Positions 8,253 through 16,186 of a stretch of DNA of 28,085 bases are shown here, piece by piece. A program made the translations under genes and the position numbers. The stretch is from the NCBI GenBank assembly GCA_031424915.1, contig JANPII010000103.1, forward strand, positions 1 through 28,085. The letters run 5' to 3'. Source of the stretch: JANPII01 sp031424915. GTDB lineage: Bacteria; Pseudomonadota; Alphaproteobacteria; Rickettsiales; Midichloriaceae. Within the stretch, counting starts at the first letter, position 1; the number at the start of each line of letters is the position of its first letter. The notes beneath the pieces are model-generated. The model made no database searches, was not told where the DNA came from, and was given only the letters and a program-made list of their open reading frames with translations.

Positions 8253-8786
8253 ATGTCAAGAATAGGAAAATTGCCAGTACCAATAGTAGACAGCATTAAA
8301 GTTGTTCTTGCTGGCCAAAGCCTAAGTGTTAATGGTCCCAAAGGTGCTCTTTCCAGAGTATTTGAACCAGAAATTGAGCTGATGGTAGAAAATGGACAAG
8401 TTGTAGTGAAGCCACGTAATAATACAAAACGTGCTAAATCATTGTGGGGTCTTAGCCGCACTTTGGTAGAAAATATGGTAAAAGGCGTGTCCGAAGGATA
8501 TGTTAAGACTCTAGAGATCTCAGGAGTAGGTTATAAAGCATCGCTATCTGGTGACATGTTAACTTTATTCCTAGGATACAGTCATGATATTATGTATGCC
8601 TTGCCAGCTGGTATTAAAGCAGAATGCCCAAAACCTACAACACTAGTGATTTCCGGATCTGACAAAGAGATGGTCGGGATGGTTGCAGCTGAAATACGTA
8701 AGTTGCGGAAACCTGAGCCATACAAAGGTAAAGGTGTGCGCTACAGCGATGAAGTTGTACGACGCAAAGAAGGTAAGAAAAAATAG
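8253..8786 (+). CDS. rplF: 50S ribosomal protein L6
   Basis: L6 lies near the factor-binding site at the base of the L7/L12 stalk. The start MSRIGKLPVPI and segment VNGPKGALSRVFEPEIEL mark the first repeat domain; the second carries LEISGVGYKASLSGDMLTLF and ends KPEPYKGKGVRYSDEVVRRK, the strongest family signature. Length 177 is normal. GGAG lies about eight bases before the ATG. Its TAG overlaps the ribosome site for rplR. Confidence 0.97.
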   Translation: MSRIGKLPVPIVDSIKVVLAGQSLSVNGPKGALSRVFEPEIELMVENGQVVVKPRNNTKRAKSLWGLSRTLVENMVKGVSEGYVKTLEISGVGYKASLSGDMLTLFLGYSHDIMYALPAGIKAECPKPTTLVISGSDKEMVGMVAAEIRKLRKPEPYKGKGVRYSDEVVRRKEGKKK

Positions 8787-8796
8787 AGGTAAAAAA

Positions 8797-9165
8797 ATGT
8801 CCGATGCATTAAATCTTTTTCGTAGGCGACGTAAGCGTGTAAGGTTAAGCTTACGTAAGGCTGCTAATGGCAGACCACGCTTATCGATGTTCCGTTCCAA
8901 CCAGCACGTCTATGCTCAAGTGATTGACGATGTGCTCGGCCAGACCCTAGTTGCTGCTTCTACAGTGGAGGCAGATATAGCTAAAGCTTTAGGTAAGGTG
9001 CGCAAAGGTGGAATAGAAGCAGCCCAAATTGTCGGTAAGTATGTTGCTGAGCGTGCCCTTAAAGCAAATGTAAAAGAAGTGATATTTGATCGTGGGGGAT
9101 ATATATATCATGGAAAAGTTAAGGCTTTGGCAGAAGCAGCACGTGCTGCGGGTTTGAAATTTTAA
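8797..9165 (+). CDS. rplR: 50S ribosomal protein L18
   Basis: L18 binds 5S rRNA in the central protuberance. The 122-residue protein has the Arg-rich N-terminus RRRRKRVRLSLRKAANGRPR, then LSMFRSNQHVYAQVIDD and a C-terminus with FDRGGYIYHGKVKALAEAAR and GLKF. The reading frame is open further upstream to 8683, inside rplF, but the start at 8797 is chosen because GAGG at 8786-8789 is seven bases before it and the protein then matches the family length (about 117-120). Confidence 0.96.
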   Translation: MSDALNLFRRRRKRVRLSLRKAANGRPRLSMFRSNQHVYAQVIDDVLGQTLVAASTVEADIAKALGKVRKGGIEAAQIVGKYVAERALKANVKEVIFDRGGYIYHGKVKALAEAARAAGLKF

Positions 9166-9182
9166 TAGGAGTATAAGCAAAG

Positions 9183-9728
9183 ATGGCTAAAGAAAAAACT
9201 AGTGATATTATTGAGCGAGTTGTCTTTGTAGGTAAGTCTACTAAGGTAGTCAAAGGTGGACGCCGTTTCACTTTTAATGCAATAGTGGTTGCAGGTGATC
9301 AAAAAGGGCGTGTAGGATTTGGTCTAGGCAAAGCCTCTGAGGTGGTTGAGGCCCGAGAAAAAGCTTCCAAAGAAGCACGTAAGAGAATGCTTCGCATTCC
9401 ACTACGCGATGGCCGCACTCTGCATCATGATACAGCGGCACGTTTTTGTTCGGCAGGTATTATAATGAGAGCAGCCCCATCTGGTACTGGAATTATTGCC
9501 GGTGGTCCAGTTCGGATAATTTGTGAGTTGCTTGGCATTAAAGATGTTGTAGCTAAATCTGTGGGCACTTCTAATCCACATAATATGATTAAGGCTGCAA
9601 TTCTGGCTCTACAAAGCACCCACTCTCCGCGTTATATAGCTGATAAACGCAGCAAAAAAGTAAGTGAAATATTAGGTAAGCGTTACGGTGATGAGTCTGC
9701 TGTGAAAGCTGAGCCGGAAGCAGAATAA
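9183..9728 (+). CDS. rpsE: 30S ribosomal protein S5
   Basis: S5 takes part in decoding fidelity and mRNA unwinding. The N-terminal double-stranded RNA-binding domain contains RVVFVGKSTKVVKGGRRFTF and VAGDQKGRVGFGLGKASEVV; the C-terminal domain has APSGTGIIAGGPVRIICELL and KSVGTSNPHNMIKA. Length 181, with an acidic tail ending AEPEAE. The AGGAG ribosome site is 11 bases before the ATG, a slightly long spacing. Confidence 0.97.
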   Translation: MAKEKTSDIIERVVFVGKSTKVVKGGRRFTFNAIVVAGDQKGRVGFGLGKASEVVEAREKASKEARKRMLRIPLRDGRTLHHDTAARFCSAGIIMRAAPSGTGIIAGGPVRIICELLGIKDVVAKSVGTSNPHNMIKAAILALQSTHSPRYIADKRSKKVSEILGKRYGDESAVKAEPEAE

Positions 9729-9738
9729 GAGGTAGATA

Positions 9739-9951
9739 ATGGCGGAAAAAAAGACAAAAAAAGTAGAAAAAGCTGTAGAAAAGTTAAAACTAAAGCAAGT
9801 AGCAAGCGGTGCTGGTAAATTAGGTAGCCAGATTGCAACTTTAAAAGGATTAGGGCTTGGTAAAATTAACCGTATCGTGGAAGTACAAGATACTCCTGAG
9901 GTGCGAGGTATGGTACGCAAAGTAGCGCACTTAATACAAGTTATAGAATAG
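9739..9951 (+). CDS. rpmD: 50S ribosomal protein L30
   Basis: L30 is a small large-subunit protein with a single alpha-beta domain. The core LKLKQVASGAGKLGSQIATL followed by GLGLGKINRIVEVQDTPEVR and GMVRKVAHLIQV is diagnostic. At 70 residues it carries a Lys/Glu-rich N-terminal addition (AEKKTKKVEKAVEK) of about 12 residues relative to the usual 58-62. GAGG at 9729-9732 precedes the ATG by six bases. Confidence 0.94.
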   Translation: MAEKKTKKVEKAVEKLKLKQVASGAGKLGSQIATLKGLGLGKINRIVEVQDTPEVRGMVRKVAHLIQVIE

Positions 9952-9968
9952 AATTCTGGAGAATAGCG

Positions 9969-10421
9969 ATGTTGAATGAATTAGCAGCAAACCCTGGATC
10001 AAAAAATAAATCTAAGCGGGTTGGACGTGGAATTGGCTCGGGTAAAGGTAAAACCTGTGGACGTGGTGGTAAAGGACAAACTGCACGTAGTGGTGTGGCA
10101 GTGCGTGGATTTGAAGGTGGTCAGATGCCACTTTATATCCGTTTGCCAATCCGAGGTTTCAACAGCTTAAACCCCAAATGTTTTGAGATATTAAACTTGC
10201 GGCACCTAGGTCAAATGATTGACTCTAAGAAGCTATCAGCTGAGCATATTACAATCGCTAATCTGCGCGATGTAGGTCTTTTAAAAGGTAAGAGTGCACG
10301 AATCAAGTTAGTAGGGCACATAGACTTTAAACATAAAGTGCGTATCGAAGCCCATGCTGTAACTAAAGGAGCAGCACAACAGGTTGAGACTCTTGGTGGC
10401 GTTATAGAGATTGTGAAGTAA
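9969..10421 (+). CDS. rplO: 50S ribosomal protein L15
   Basis: L15 is a late-assembly large-subunit protein. The N-terminal extension is the classic Gly/Lys/Arg-rich segment: KSKRVGRGIGSGKGKTCGRG, GGKGQTARSG and FEGGQMPLYIRLPIRGF. The globular domain ends with ARIKLVGHIDFKHKVRIEAH and a GGVIEIV tail. Length is 150 residues. GGAG lies about eight bases before the ATG. It is followed after 5 bases by secY, as in the canonical spc operon. Confidence 0.97.
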   Translation: MLNELAANPGSKNKSKRVGRGIGSGKGKTCGRGGKGQTARSGVAVRGFEGGQMPLYIRLPIRGFNSLNPKCFEILNLRHLGQMIDSKKLSAEHITIANLRDVGLLKGKSARIKLVGHIDFKHKVRIEAHAVTKGAAQQVETLGGVIEIVK

Positions 10422-10426
10422 CAAAT

Positions 10427-11767
10427 ATGTCCTCTTTTACTGATAAACTGGCAGCTAACATGGATGCAGGCTTGATCGCACGTTCCTCTGAATTACGGCA
10501 ACGTATTTGGTTTATGGTGTTGATGCTGATTGTATACCGTATAGGTTCTTATATACCTTTGCCTGGTATCAATTCAGCAGCACTTACCGGGTTTGCTAAT
10601 GAGCAAGCAGGGGGGATGCTTGGTATATTTAACATGTTTACTGGCGGTGCATTAGCGCGAATGTCAATTTTTGCCCTAAACATAATGCCATATATTACTG
10701 CCTCTATTATTATGCAGTTGATGGGTGTAATTTCGCAAGAAATAGCTAGTATGCGTAAAGAAGGGGAAGCGGGACGGCGTAAGATTAATCAGTATACTCG
10801 CTATTTGACAGTGATATTAGCCCTATGCCAAGGTTATGGTATTGCGGTGGGAATTGAAAGCGTGGCTCAAGGTAGTACTCCCATAGTATATGACCCGGGT
10901 TATATGTTCCGAATTACTGCGATGATTAGTCTAATGGGAGGAACCATGTTTGTAATGTGGTTGGGTGAGCAAATCACAGCGCGCGGTATCGGCAACGGTA
11001 GCTCCTTGATCATTTTCTGTGGGATCGTATCAGGATTGCCAGCAGCCCTTGCGGCTTTCTTTGAGATGGGGCGCACTGGCGTAGTATCTTCATTTGTGTT
11101 ATTGATGGTAATAGCTATGGCGGTAGCTTTGGTTTATGCTATTGTCTTTATGGAAAAGGGGCAGCGCCGTATTTTGGTGCAGTATCCAAGGCGTCAAGTT
11201 GGTAATAAGGTATACAGTGGTGAATCAACACACTTGCCACTAAAAATTAATACCGCTGGGGTTATTCCACCTATTTTTGCTAGCTCTATTTTATTATTTC
11301 CAGCAACATTAGCAGGTTTTAGCGGTAGCTCGGATAGTTGGTGGCACGAGTTTGTGATTACGTACTTGTCGCATGGTAGGCCTTTATATATGATACTCTA
11401 TGTGTTGTTTATCATTTTCTTTAGCTTCTTTTATACCTCTGTGGTATTTAACCCTGAGGAGACCGCAGAAGGATTGCGCAAAAATGGGGGTGTAGTTTTA
11501 GGCAAACGCCCTGGAAAAAATACAATGGAATACTTGGATGATGTATTAACCAGATTGACAGCAATTGGCGCAGTTTATGTAGCAGTAGTTTGTGTGGTAC
11601 CAGAACTTCTAATTTCCAAGTATGCAGTGCCTTTTTACCTTGGTGGTACTAGTTTACTGATTATGGTCAATGTAGTCATTGATCTATTTACACAAGTTCA
11701 GGCGCACCTGCTGAGCGCAAGATATGAAGGGCTGATGAGAAAAGCTAAACCAAGAGGCAAAGCGTGA
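10427..11767 (+). CDS. secY: Protein translocase subunit SecY
   Basis: SecY forms the protein-conducting channel of the inner membrane with SecE and SecG. The 446-residue protein has about ten hydrophobic helices. Diagnostic pieces are YRIGSYIPLPGIN in the plug region, GGALARMSIFALNIMPYITA, ITARGIGNGSSLIIFCGIV, and the cytosolic loop QYPRRQVGNKVYSGESTHLP that contacts SecA and the ribosome. The C-terminus ends AHLLSARYEGLMRKAK plus a short basic tail. No strong ribosome site precedes the ATG, which suggests coupling with rplO. Its TGA overlaps the adk GTG start. Confidence 0.97.
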   Translation: MSSFTDKLAANMDAGLIARSSELRQRIWFMVLMLIVYRIGSYIPLPGINSAALTGFANEQAGGMLGIFNMFTGGALARMSIFALNIMPYITASIIMQLMGVISQEIASMRKEGEAGRRKINQYTRYLTVILALCQGYGIAVGIESVAQGSTPIVYDPGYMFRITAMISLMGGTMFVMWLGEQITARGIGNGSSLIIFCGIVSGLPAALAAFFEMGRTGVVSSFVLLMVIAMAVALVYAIVFMEKGQRRILVQYPRRQVGNKVYSGESTHLPLKINTAGVIPPIFASSILLFPATLAGFSGSSDSWWHEFVITYLSHGRPLYMILYVLFIIFFSFFYTSVVFNPEETAEGLRKNGGVVLGKRPGKNTMEYLDDVLTRLTAIGAVYVAVVCVVPELLISKYAVPFYLGGTSLLIMVNVVIDLFTQVQAHLLSARYEGLMRKAKPRGKA

Positions 11768-12438
11768 ACTGTTTTGTCTTATTAGGTCCACCAGGTGCGG
11801 GTAAAGGAACACAGGCGCAAATCCTATCAGCGCAATTTGCCATTCCACGCCTATCGACAGGTGATATGCTGCGTGCAGCTATAGCAGCAGGCACAGAGTT
11901 GGGGCAAGCGGTGCGTAAGATTGTCGATTCTGGCTTTTTGGTTTCAGATGAAATTGTGTTAGACTTAATTTCAGAGCACACCAAAAAATCTGATTGTGCA
12001 AACGGTTTTGTGTTAGATGGCTTTCCACGTACTGTGGCTCAAGCAGTTGGTTTAGAAGAGTTGTTACTAGAGCGTGGTGTAGACATAAAGCATGACTTAA
12101 TAGTAATTAATCTAAAAGTTGATAATGATAAATTGGTAGAAAGGATTAGCGGACGCTTTACTTGCACACAGTGTGGGCAGAGTTATCACCGGAGCTATCT
12201 GCTACCTAAAGTAGAGGGTGTGTGCGATCGTTGTGGTGGAGAAGAATTTGTATCGCGCCAAGACGATAAAGCTGAAGTAGTCAGAGCACGCTTAATGGAA
12301 TATGAAAAGCAAACGTTACCTCTAATTAAGCATTATAGGAATGCGCTACATGAGGTGGATGGTATGAGTTCTATTGATGAAGTGGCGGCAAAAATTGCTG
12401 AGCATTGTCAAAAGAAAATGTCGAAAGAGGCAAGATAA
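11764..12438 (+). CDS. adk: Adenylate kinase, Cys4 zinc-LID type
   Basis: Adenylate kinase interconverts ATP + AMP and 2 ADP in the cytosol. The P-loop GPPGAGKGTQ is at about residues 8-17, the AMP-binding segment LSTGDMLRAAI at about 30-40, and DGFPRT at about 86-91. The LID domain carries two Cys pairs, CTQC and CDRC, which would bind a structural zinc; this form is usual in alphaproteobacteria. Length 224 is normal for the long type. The start codon is GTG, overlapping the secY stop as GTGA. The secY-adk-rpsM order is a common alphaproteobacterial arrangement. Confidence 0.97.
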   Translation: MNCFVLLGPPGAGKGTQAQILSAQFAIPRLSTGDMLRAAIAAGTELGQAVRKIVDSGFLVSDEIVLDLISEHTKKSDCANGFVLDGFPRTVAQAVGLEELLLERGVDIKHDLIVINLKVDNDKLVERISGRFTCTQCGQSYHRSYLLPKVEGVCDRCGGEEFVSRQDDKAEVVRARLMEYEKQTLPLIKHYRNALHEVDGMSSIDEVAAKIAEHCQKKMSKEAR

Positions 12439-12441
12439 AGG

Positions 12442-12477
12442 TTGACTTATGTGCTGAGATATATATTATCCCAGCAC
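12442..12477 (+). promoter_or_regulatory. Promoter with overlapping inverted repeat upstream of rpsM
   Basis: A sigma70-like promoter is readable: TTGACT at 12442-12447, 16-base spacer, TATTAT at 12464-12469. The arms GTGCTG (12451-12456) and CAGCAC (12472-12477) form a perfect 6-bp inverted repeat that straddles the -10 element and the expected start site. It lies in the only sizeable gap (76 bases) between adk and rplQ, apart from that before rplQ, so it probably gives the alpha operon its own transcription. The dyad could be an operator; no regulator is known from this sequence. Confidence 0.55.
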
Positions 12478-12514
12478 TGAGCTTTTAGTTATATAGCAAT
12501 AAATGAGGTTGTAA

Positions 12515-12895
12515 GTGGCGCGTATTGCAGGTGTGAACATCCCAACAAACAAAAAGGTATGGGTTAGCTTAATGTATATTTACGGTATCGGGCAAAAATC
12601 CGCTATTGATATATGTGAGAAATCACATGTCGATAAGGAGCGCAAGGTGATGGAGCTAAGCGAGTCCGAGGTAATGAAGCTGCGTGAGGTGATCGACTCT
12701 ATTTATATGGTAGAAGGAGATCTGCGTCGCGAAGTGGCGATGAACATTAAAACGAAAAAAGATATTAAATGCTATACTGGCTTACGTCATATCCGTAACT
12801 TGCCGGTGCGTGGGCAACGTACTCATACAAATGCACGTACAAGGAAAGGTAAGGCAGTGGCCATTGCTGGTAAGAAAAAAGCAGCTAAGAAGTAA
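12515..12895 (+). CDS. rpsM: 30S ribosomal protein S13
   Basis: S13 contacts tRNA and the large subunit from the top of the small-subunit head. The 126-residue protein has ARIAGVNIPTNKKVWVSLMY, IYGIGQKSAIDIC, then YTGLRHIRNLPVRGQRTHTN and ARTRKGKA at the basic C-terminus, which ends in a Lys/Ala-rich tail. The start codon is GTG at 12515; TGAGG upstream is the ribosome site. It is the first gene of the alpha operon and follows a probable internal promoter. Confidence 0.97.
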   Translation: MARIAGVNIPTNKKVWVSLMYIYGIGQKSAIDICEKSHVDKERKVMELSESEVMKLREVIDSIYMVEGDLRREVAMNIKTKKDIKCYTGLRHIRNLPVRGQRTHTNARTRKGKAVAIAGKKKAAKK

Positions 12896-12911
12896 TTAAT
12901 TTGGTGAATCA

Positions 12912-13295
12912 ATGAAAAAGAAAACCGTTGCGAAAAAGAAAAGAAATAATGTAGCTATGGGGGTAGCCAACGTTCTCGTTACTTTCAATAACACTATCGT
13001 AACCTTTGGAGATCCGCAGGGTGACGTTATAGCCTGGGCTTCTGCGGGCGCAAGTGGTTTTAAAGGGTCACGTAAGTCTATGCCTTATGCTGCGCAGATC
13101 ACTGCTAAGAAAGCTGCAGAAAAGGCTATGGCTTGTGGTATGAAAACCGTATGGGTGTCGATCAAGGGCCCGGGGGCTGGGCGTGAGTCTGCAGTGCGAG
13201 CAATTGCTGAGGCTGGTATTAATATCACTGCGATTAAGGATGTGACCCCAGTTCCGCACAATGGTTGTCGTCCGCCTAAGCGGAGACGTGTGTAA
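12912..13295 (+). CDS. rpsK: 30S ribosomal protein S11
   Basis: S11 forms part of the platform and touches the E-site codon region. The sequence has ANVLVTFNNTIVTFGDPQGD, ASAGASGFKGSRKSMPYAAQ, VSIKGPGAGRESAVRAIAEA, and the C-terminal DVTPVPHNGCRPPKRRRV. Length is 127 residues, with a Lys-rich N-terminus. Only a weak ribosome site precedes the ATG. A 33-base gap to rpoA contains a perfect tandem duplication of TAATCGTAA (13298-13315). Confidence 0.97.
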   Translation: MKKKTVAKKKRNNVAMGVANVLVTFNNTIVTFGDPQGDVIAWASAGASGFKGSRKSMPYAAQITAKKAAEKAMACGMKTVWVSIKGPGAGRESAVRAIAEAGINITAIKDVTPVPHNGCRPPKRRRV

Positions 13296-13328
13296 GTTAA
13301 TCGTAATAATCGTAATAGTAGGTTTTAG

Positions 13329-14369
13329 ATGGTGGAAGGTGCAAAAAATATAGTATCCAGTAATTGGAGCATGCTAATTAAGCCAGGCGAATATCGTGTG
13401 GAAGAAAGTACAGCTGATGGCAAGACCATGACTTTCAGGGTTGAGCCTCTAGAGCGTGGTTTTGGTATAACCTTAGGGAATGCATTGCGCAGAATTCTCT
13501 TGTCTTCATTACGTGGTGCTGCAGTTATAGCGGTTCGTATCGATGGAGTTGACCATGAATTTTCAACGGTTCCTGGGGTGCTAGAAGATGTGCCAGAGAT
13601 TATACTGAATATAAAAAAGCTAGCCGTTAGATACGGTGGTGGAGAAGAACGTAAGCGTCTACGCTTAACTGCAGTAGGTCCAGGGCCAGTAACCGCAGGT
13701 ATGATTAATCTGCCGGATGATATGGAAATAATAAATAAAGACCTAGTGCTTTGTAATTTAGGTAAAAAGGCAAAATTAGAAATAGAGTTTTTCGTAGGTA
13801 TTGGAAGCGGGTACGTTACTGCCGAAGAAAATCGGCAGCCTGATGCGCCAATTGGAGTCATTGCCGTAGATGCAATCTTTTCACCAGTGCGTCGTGTAAC
13901 ATATAAAGTAGAAAAGAGTCGAGTTGGTTCACACACTGAATATGACAAAATGTATCTCACTGTAGAGACCAATGGAGCGGTATCGCCAGATAACGCAGTG
14001 GGTTTAGCTGCCAAAATTATGCAAGATCAACTGCAAATTTTTGTCAATGTTAGTGATGTACCAGAAGAGCGTCGTGTAGAGGATCGTGGTTTGCCATTTG
14101 ATCCAAAGCTTCTTATTAAAATTGAAAGCTTGGAAATGTCAGTACGCGCACGTAATTGTTTGGGTACCCTCAACATATGTTATTTGGGTGACTTGGTTTC
14201 GCGTACTGAAAATGATATGATGCAAACTCCAAACTTTGGGCGCAAATCTCTTAATGAAATTAAAGCAGTTTTAGAGAGTATGGGATTAAAACTTGGTCTA
14301 GAGATTGAGGGTTGGCCTCCAGAAAATGTGGAAGAGTTATCGCAGCAATATGAGGATCAACTTAATTAA
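13329..14369 (+). CDS. rpoA: RNA polymerase subunit alpha
   Basis: The alpha subunit nucleates RNA polymerase assembly. The N-terminal domain shows FRVEPLERGFGITLGNALRR and LLSSLRGAAVIAVRIDGVDH, the dimerisation core. The C-terminal domain, about residues 255-330, has SVRARNCLGTLNICYLGDLV, whose Arg and Asn match the DNA-contact determinant around Arg265 of E. coli, then NFGRKSLNEIKAVLESMGL. Length 346 is slightly longer than the usual 330-340, because of a Glu/Gln-rich tail. It sits between rpsK and rplQ as in nearly all alphaproteobacteria. Confidence 0.98.
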   Translation: MVEGAKNIVSSNWSMLIKPGEYRVEESTADGKTMTFRVEPLERGFGITLGNALRRILLSSLRGAAVIAVRIDGVDHEFSTVPGVLEDVPEIILNIKKLAVRYGGGEERKRLRLTAVGPGPVTAGMINLPDDMEIINKDLVLCNLGKKAKLEIEFFVGIGSGYVTAEENRQPDAPIGVIAVDAIFSPVRRVTYKVEKSRVGSHTEYDKMYLTVETNGAVSPDNAVGLAAKIMQDQLQIFVNVSDVPEERRVEDRGLPFDPKLLIKIESLEMSVRARNCLGTLNICYLGDLVSRTENDMMQTPNFGRKSLNEIKAVLESMGLKLGLEIEGWPPENVEELSQQYEDQLN

Positions 14370-14370
14370 A

Positions 14371-14396
14371 ACTGTATAGCTAAAATATTATACAGT
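14371..14396. promoter_or_regulatory. 8-bp inverted repeat between rpoA and rplQ
   Basis: ACTGTATA (14371-14378) and TATACAGT (14389-14396) are perfect reverse complements separated by 10 AT-rich bases. In RNA this would form a short stem-loop just after the rpoA stop and 31 bases before rplQ. There is no following T tract, so it is not a typical terminator. It may be a processing or stability hairpin, or an operator; function is not shown by the sequence. Confidence 0.4.
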
Positions 14397-14427
14397 GTAG
14401 GACAAGAACTTAAAAAGGATATAGAAG

Positions 14428-14787
14428 ATGAATCACGGCATTAAAGGTAGAAAATTTAGGCGGTATAGTGCGCATCGTATTTCCATGTTTCGTAATTTGG
14501 CAATATCATTGGTTTGCCATGAGCAAATCAAGACCACTCTGCCTAAGGCAAAAGATTTGCGCTCTGTAGTAGAGAAAATGATTACAGTCGCCAAGGGAGG
14601 CAGTCTACATGCGCGCCGTCAACTTGTCTCGATGATTGGTGATTGTGCGGAAGTAGCTAAGCTTATGGATGTTTTAGCTAGTAGGTACAAAGAGCGTGCT
14701 GGTGGGTACACCCGTGTGCTAAAGACTGGCCACCGCCAAGGTGATTGTGCACCAATGGCGATTATTGAGCTTGTAGATCGAGCCTAA
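14428..14787 (+). CDS. rplQ: 50S ribosomal protein L17
   Basis: L17 is a large-subunit surface protein near the tunnel exit. The N-terminus MNHGIKGRKFRRYSAHRISM and the segment TTLPKAKDLRSVVEKMITVA are diagnostic; the C-terminus has AGGYTRVLKTGHRQGDCAPM followed by AIIELVD. Length 119 is normal. AAGGA lies about ten bases upstream of the ATG. It is the last gene of the translation block. A T6 tract (14809-14814) preceded by only a 4-bp possible stem is the nearest thing to a terminator. Confidence 0.97.
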   Translation: MNHGIKGRKFRRYSAHRISMFRNLAISLVCHEQIKTTLPKAKDLRSVVEKMITVAKGGSLHARRQLVSMIGDCAEVAKLMDVLASRYKERAGGYTRVLKTGHRQGDCAPMAIIELVDRA

Positions 14788-14856
14788 ATCAATTGTGAAA
14801 TGTTGCTCTTTTTTGCAAGGCACCATAAAAAAATACGGTAATTCAGAGTTTTATAT

Positions 14857-14901
14857 TGTCATAATATGCACTCCAATTAAACTGAATTAGGTAAGGAGTG
14901 C
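14857..14901 (+). promoter_or_regulatory. Extended -10 promoter and SD-overlapping inverted repeat before the symporter gene
   Basis: TGTCATAAT at 14857-14865 is an extended -10 element with no convincing -35 box. Just downstream, GCACTCC (14868-14874) and GGAGTGC (14895-14901) are perfect 7-bp reverse complements. The right arm contains the AGGAG ribosome site for the ATG at 14906, and AATT pairs inside the loop could extend the stem. If transcription starts near 14872, only part of the left arm is in the RNA, so the dyad may act as a DNA operator instead of an RNA hairpin. Confidence 0.4.
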
Positions 14902-14905
14902 TTAA

Positions 14906-16162
14906 ATGAAATGGCATATGGGAAAAGTTAAACTCTGGCAAAAAGTAATGATCGGTATGGTGCTAGGCATGGCAACCGGTTATTACCTTGGTGAAGACGC
15001 AGCTTTTTTTAAGTACTTTGGAGAAATCTTTATCAATATGATAAAGATGGTGGTCATCCCCTTAATCTTTTTCTCCATACTTAATGGTATTACTAATCTT
15101 AGTGATGCCTCCACTTTTACTCGCTTGGGTTCCAAGGCACTGTTTGCCTATGCGCTTACTACTATATTTGCAGTAGTGATAGGCTTGGTTTTTGCAAATA
15201 TCTTCAAGCCGGGAGTAGGCCTCAACATTCAGCTTAACGCCGAAACCATAGCCCCAGTAAAGCAGCCACTGATTGAAATTGTGATGAATATCATCCCTAA
15301 AAATCCCATAGATGCTATGGCTTCTGGGAATACTCTGCAAGTAGTTGTATTTGCTTTTTTCACCGGCCTTTCATTGATTCTTATCGGTGACCGAGGGCGC
15401 GAAGTAAAAGACCTAGTGGTTTCAGCTACAGCATTAGTTTTCAAGATGATTGAATTGGTAATTCAGCTCACACCATATGGAGTCTTTGCATTGATGGCAT
15501 GGGCTGTAGGAATATATGGCTTTGATGTGATGCTGTCGTTAGGTAAATTCGCATTGGTTGTAGTAGGTGCCCTCTTTGTACAGTATCTGCTGTTTGGCCT
15601 ATTGATTTTAGTGTTTGGGCGCCTTAACCCCTTGCCATTCTACCGTAAGATGATTACAACCCAGACATTAGCTTTTGCAACTGTCAGCAGTAAAGCTACC
15701 CTAGCCACTGCTATGTCCGAGTTACGCCATAAGCTGGGAGTATCAAAACAGTCAGCTTCTTTCATACTGCCTTTAGGTGCTTCTATGAATATGGATGGTG
15801 TGGCCATTTACTTGGGGATTTGCTCAGTGTTTTTTGCCCAAATAACAGGCATTGACCTTACTTGGCAGCAGTATGTGATTATAATCTTTACTTCGACTAT
15901 AGGCTCTATTGGCGCTGCTGGCTTTCCTGGAGGCTCCATGGTAATGATGGGTATGGTACTTTCCTCTGTAGGGCTGCCACTTGAGGGTATGTCCTTAATT
16001 TTAGGGGTCGACAGGTTCCTTGAAATGCTGCGTACCGTAATTAATATAACAGGTGACTGCACAGTCACTGTTATTGTTGATAGCATGGAAGGAACTTTAG
16101 ATACTAAAAAATATTATGCCCATCCAAAAGACAAAGACTATAATTATGACCCAAGTTATTAA
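14906..16162 (+). CDS. gltP: Dicarboxylate/amino acid:cation symporter, GltP-like
   Basis: This is an inner-membrane carrier of the DAACS (SLC1-type) family that imports glutamate/aspartate or C4-dicarboxylates with H+ or Na+. The 418-residue length fits. Conserved parts of the transport core are LPLGASMNMDGVAIYLG (the NMDG motif), GAAGFPGGSMVMMGM for hairpin 2, and DRFLEMLRTVINITGDC for the substrate-binding helix. The hairpin 1 motif is VSSKATLATAMSEL, lacking the usual serine run (SSSSATLP) and its proline. AGGAG at 14894-14898 sets the start. It is a single-gene unit with its own promoter region and a terminator downstream. Substrate cannot be decided from sequence alone. Confidence 0.9.
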   Translation: MKWHMGKVKLWQKVMIGMVLGMATGYYLGEDAAFFKYFGEIFINMIKMVVIPLIFFSILNGITNLSDASTFTRLGSKALFAYALTTIFAVVIGLVFANIFKPGVGLNIQLNAETIAPVKQPLIEIVMNIIPKNPIDAMASGNTLQVVVFAFFTGLSLILIGDRGREVKDLVVSATALVFKMIELVIQLTPYGVFALMAWAVGIYGFDVMLSLGKFALVVVGALFVQYLLFGLLILVFGRLNPLPFYRKMITTQTLAFATVSSKATLATAMSELRHKLGVSKQSASFILPLGASMNMDGVAIYLGICSVFFAQITGIDLTWQQYVIIIFTSTIGSIGAAGFPGGSMVMMGMVLSSVGLPLEGMSLILGVDRFLEMLRTVINITGDCTVTVIVDSMEGTLDTKKYYAHPKDKDYNYDPSY

Positions 16163-16186
16163 TATCTTCTGATCCTCAGGGCAGGG

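Noticed and set aside
8683..8796. 38-residue N-terminal extension of L18
   Set aside because: It overlaps the end of rplF, does not match L18, and the ATG at 8797 has a proper ribosome site and gives the family length.
13325..14014. 229-codon open frame on the minus strand opposite rpoA
   Set aside because: It is entirely antisense to the unmistakable rpoA, has no ribosome site or family features, and its composition is what the opposite strand of rpoA codons gives.
14780..14814. Terminator after rplQ
   Set aside because: GAGC/GCTC is only a 4-bp stem with a 21-base loop before T6; too weak to list as a feature.
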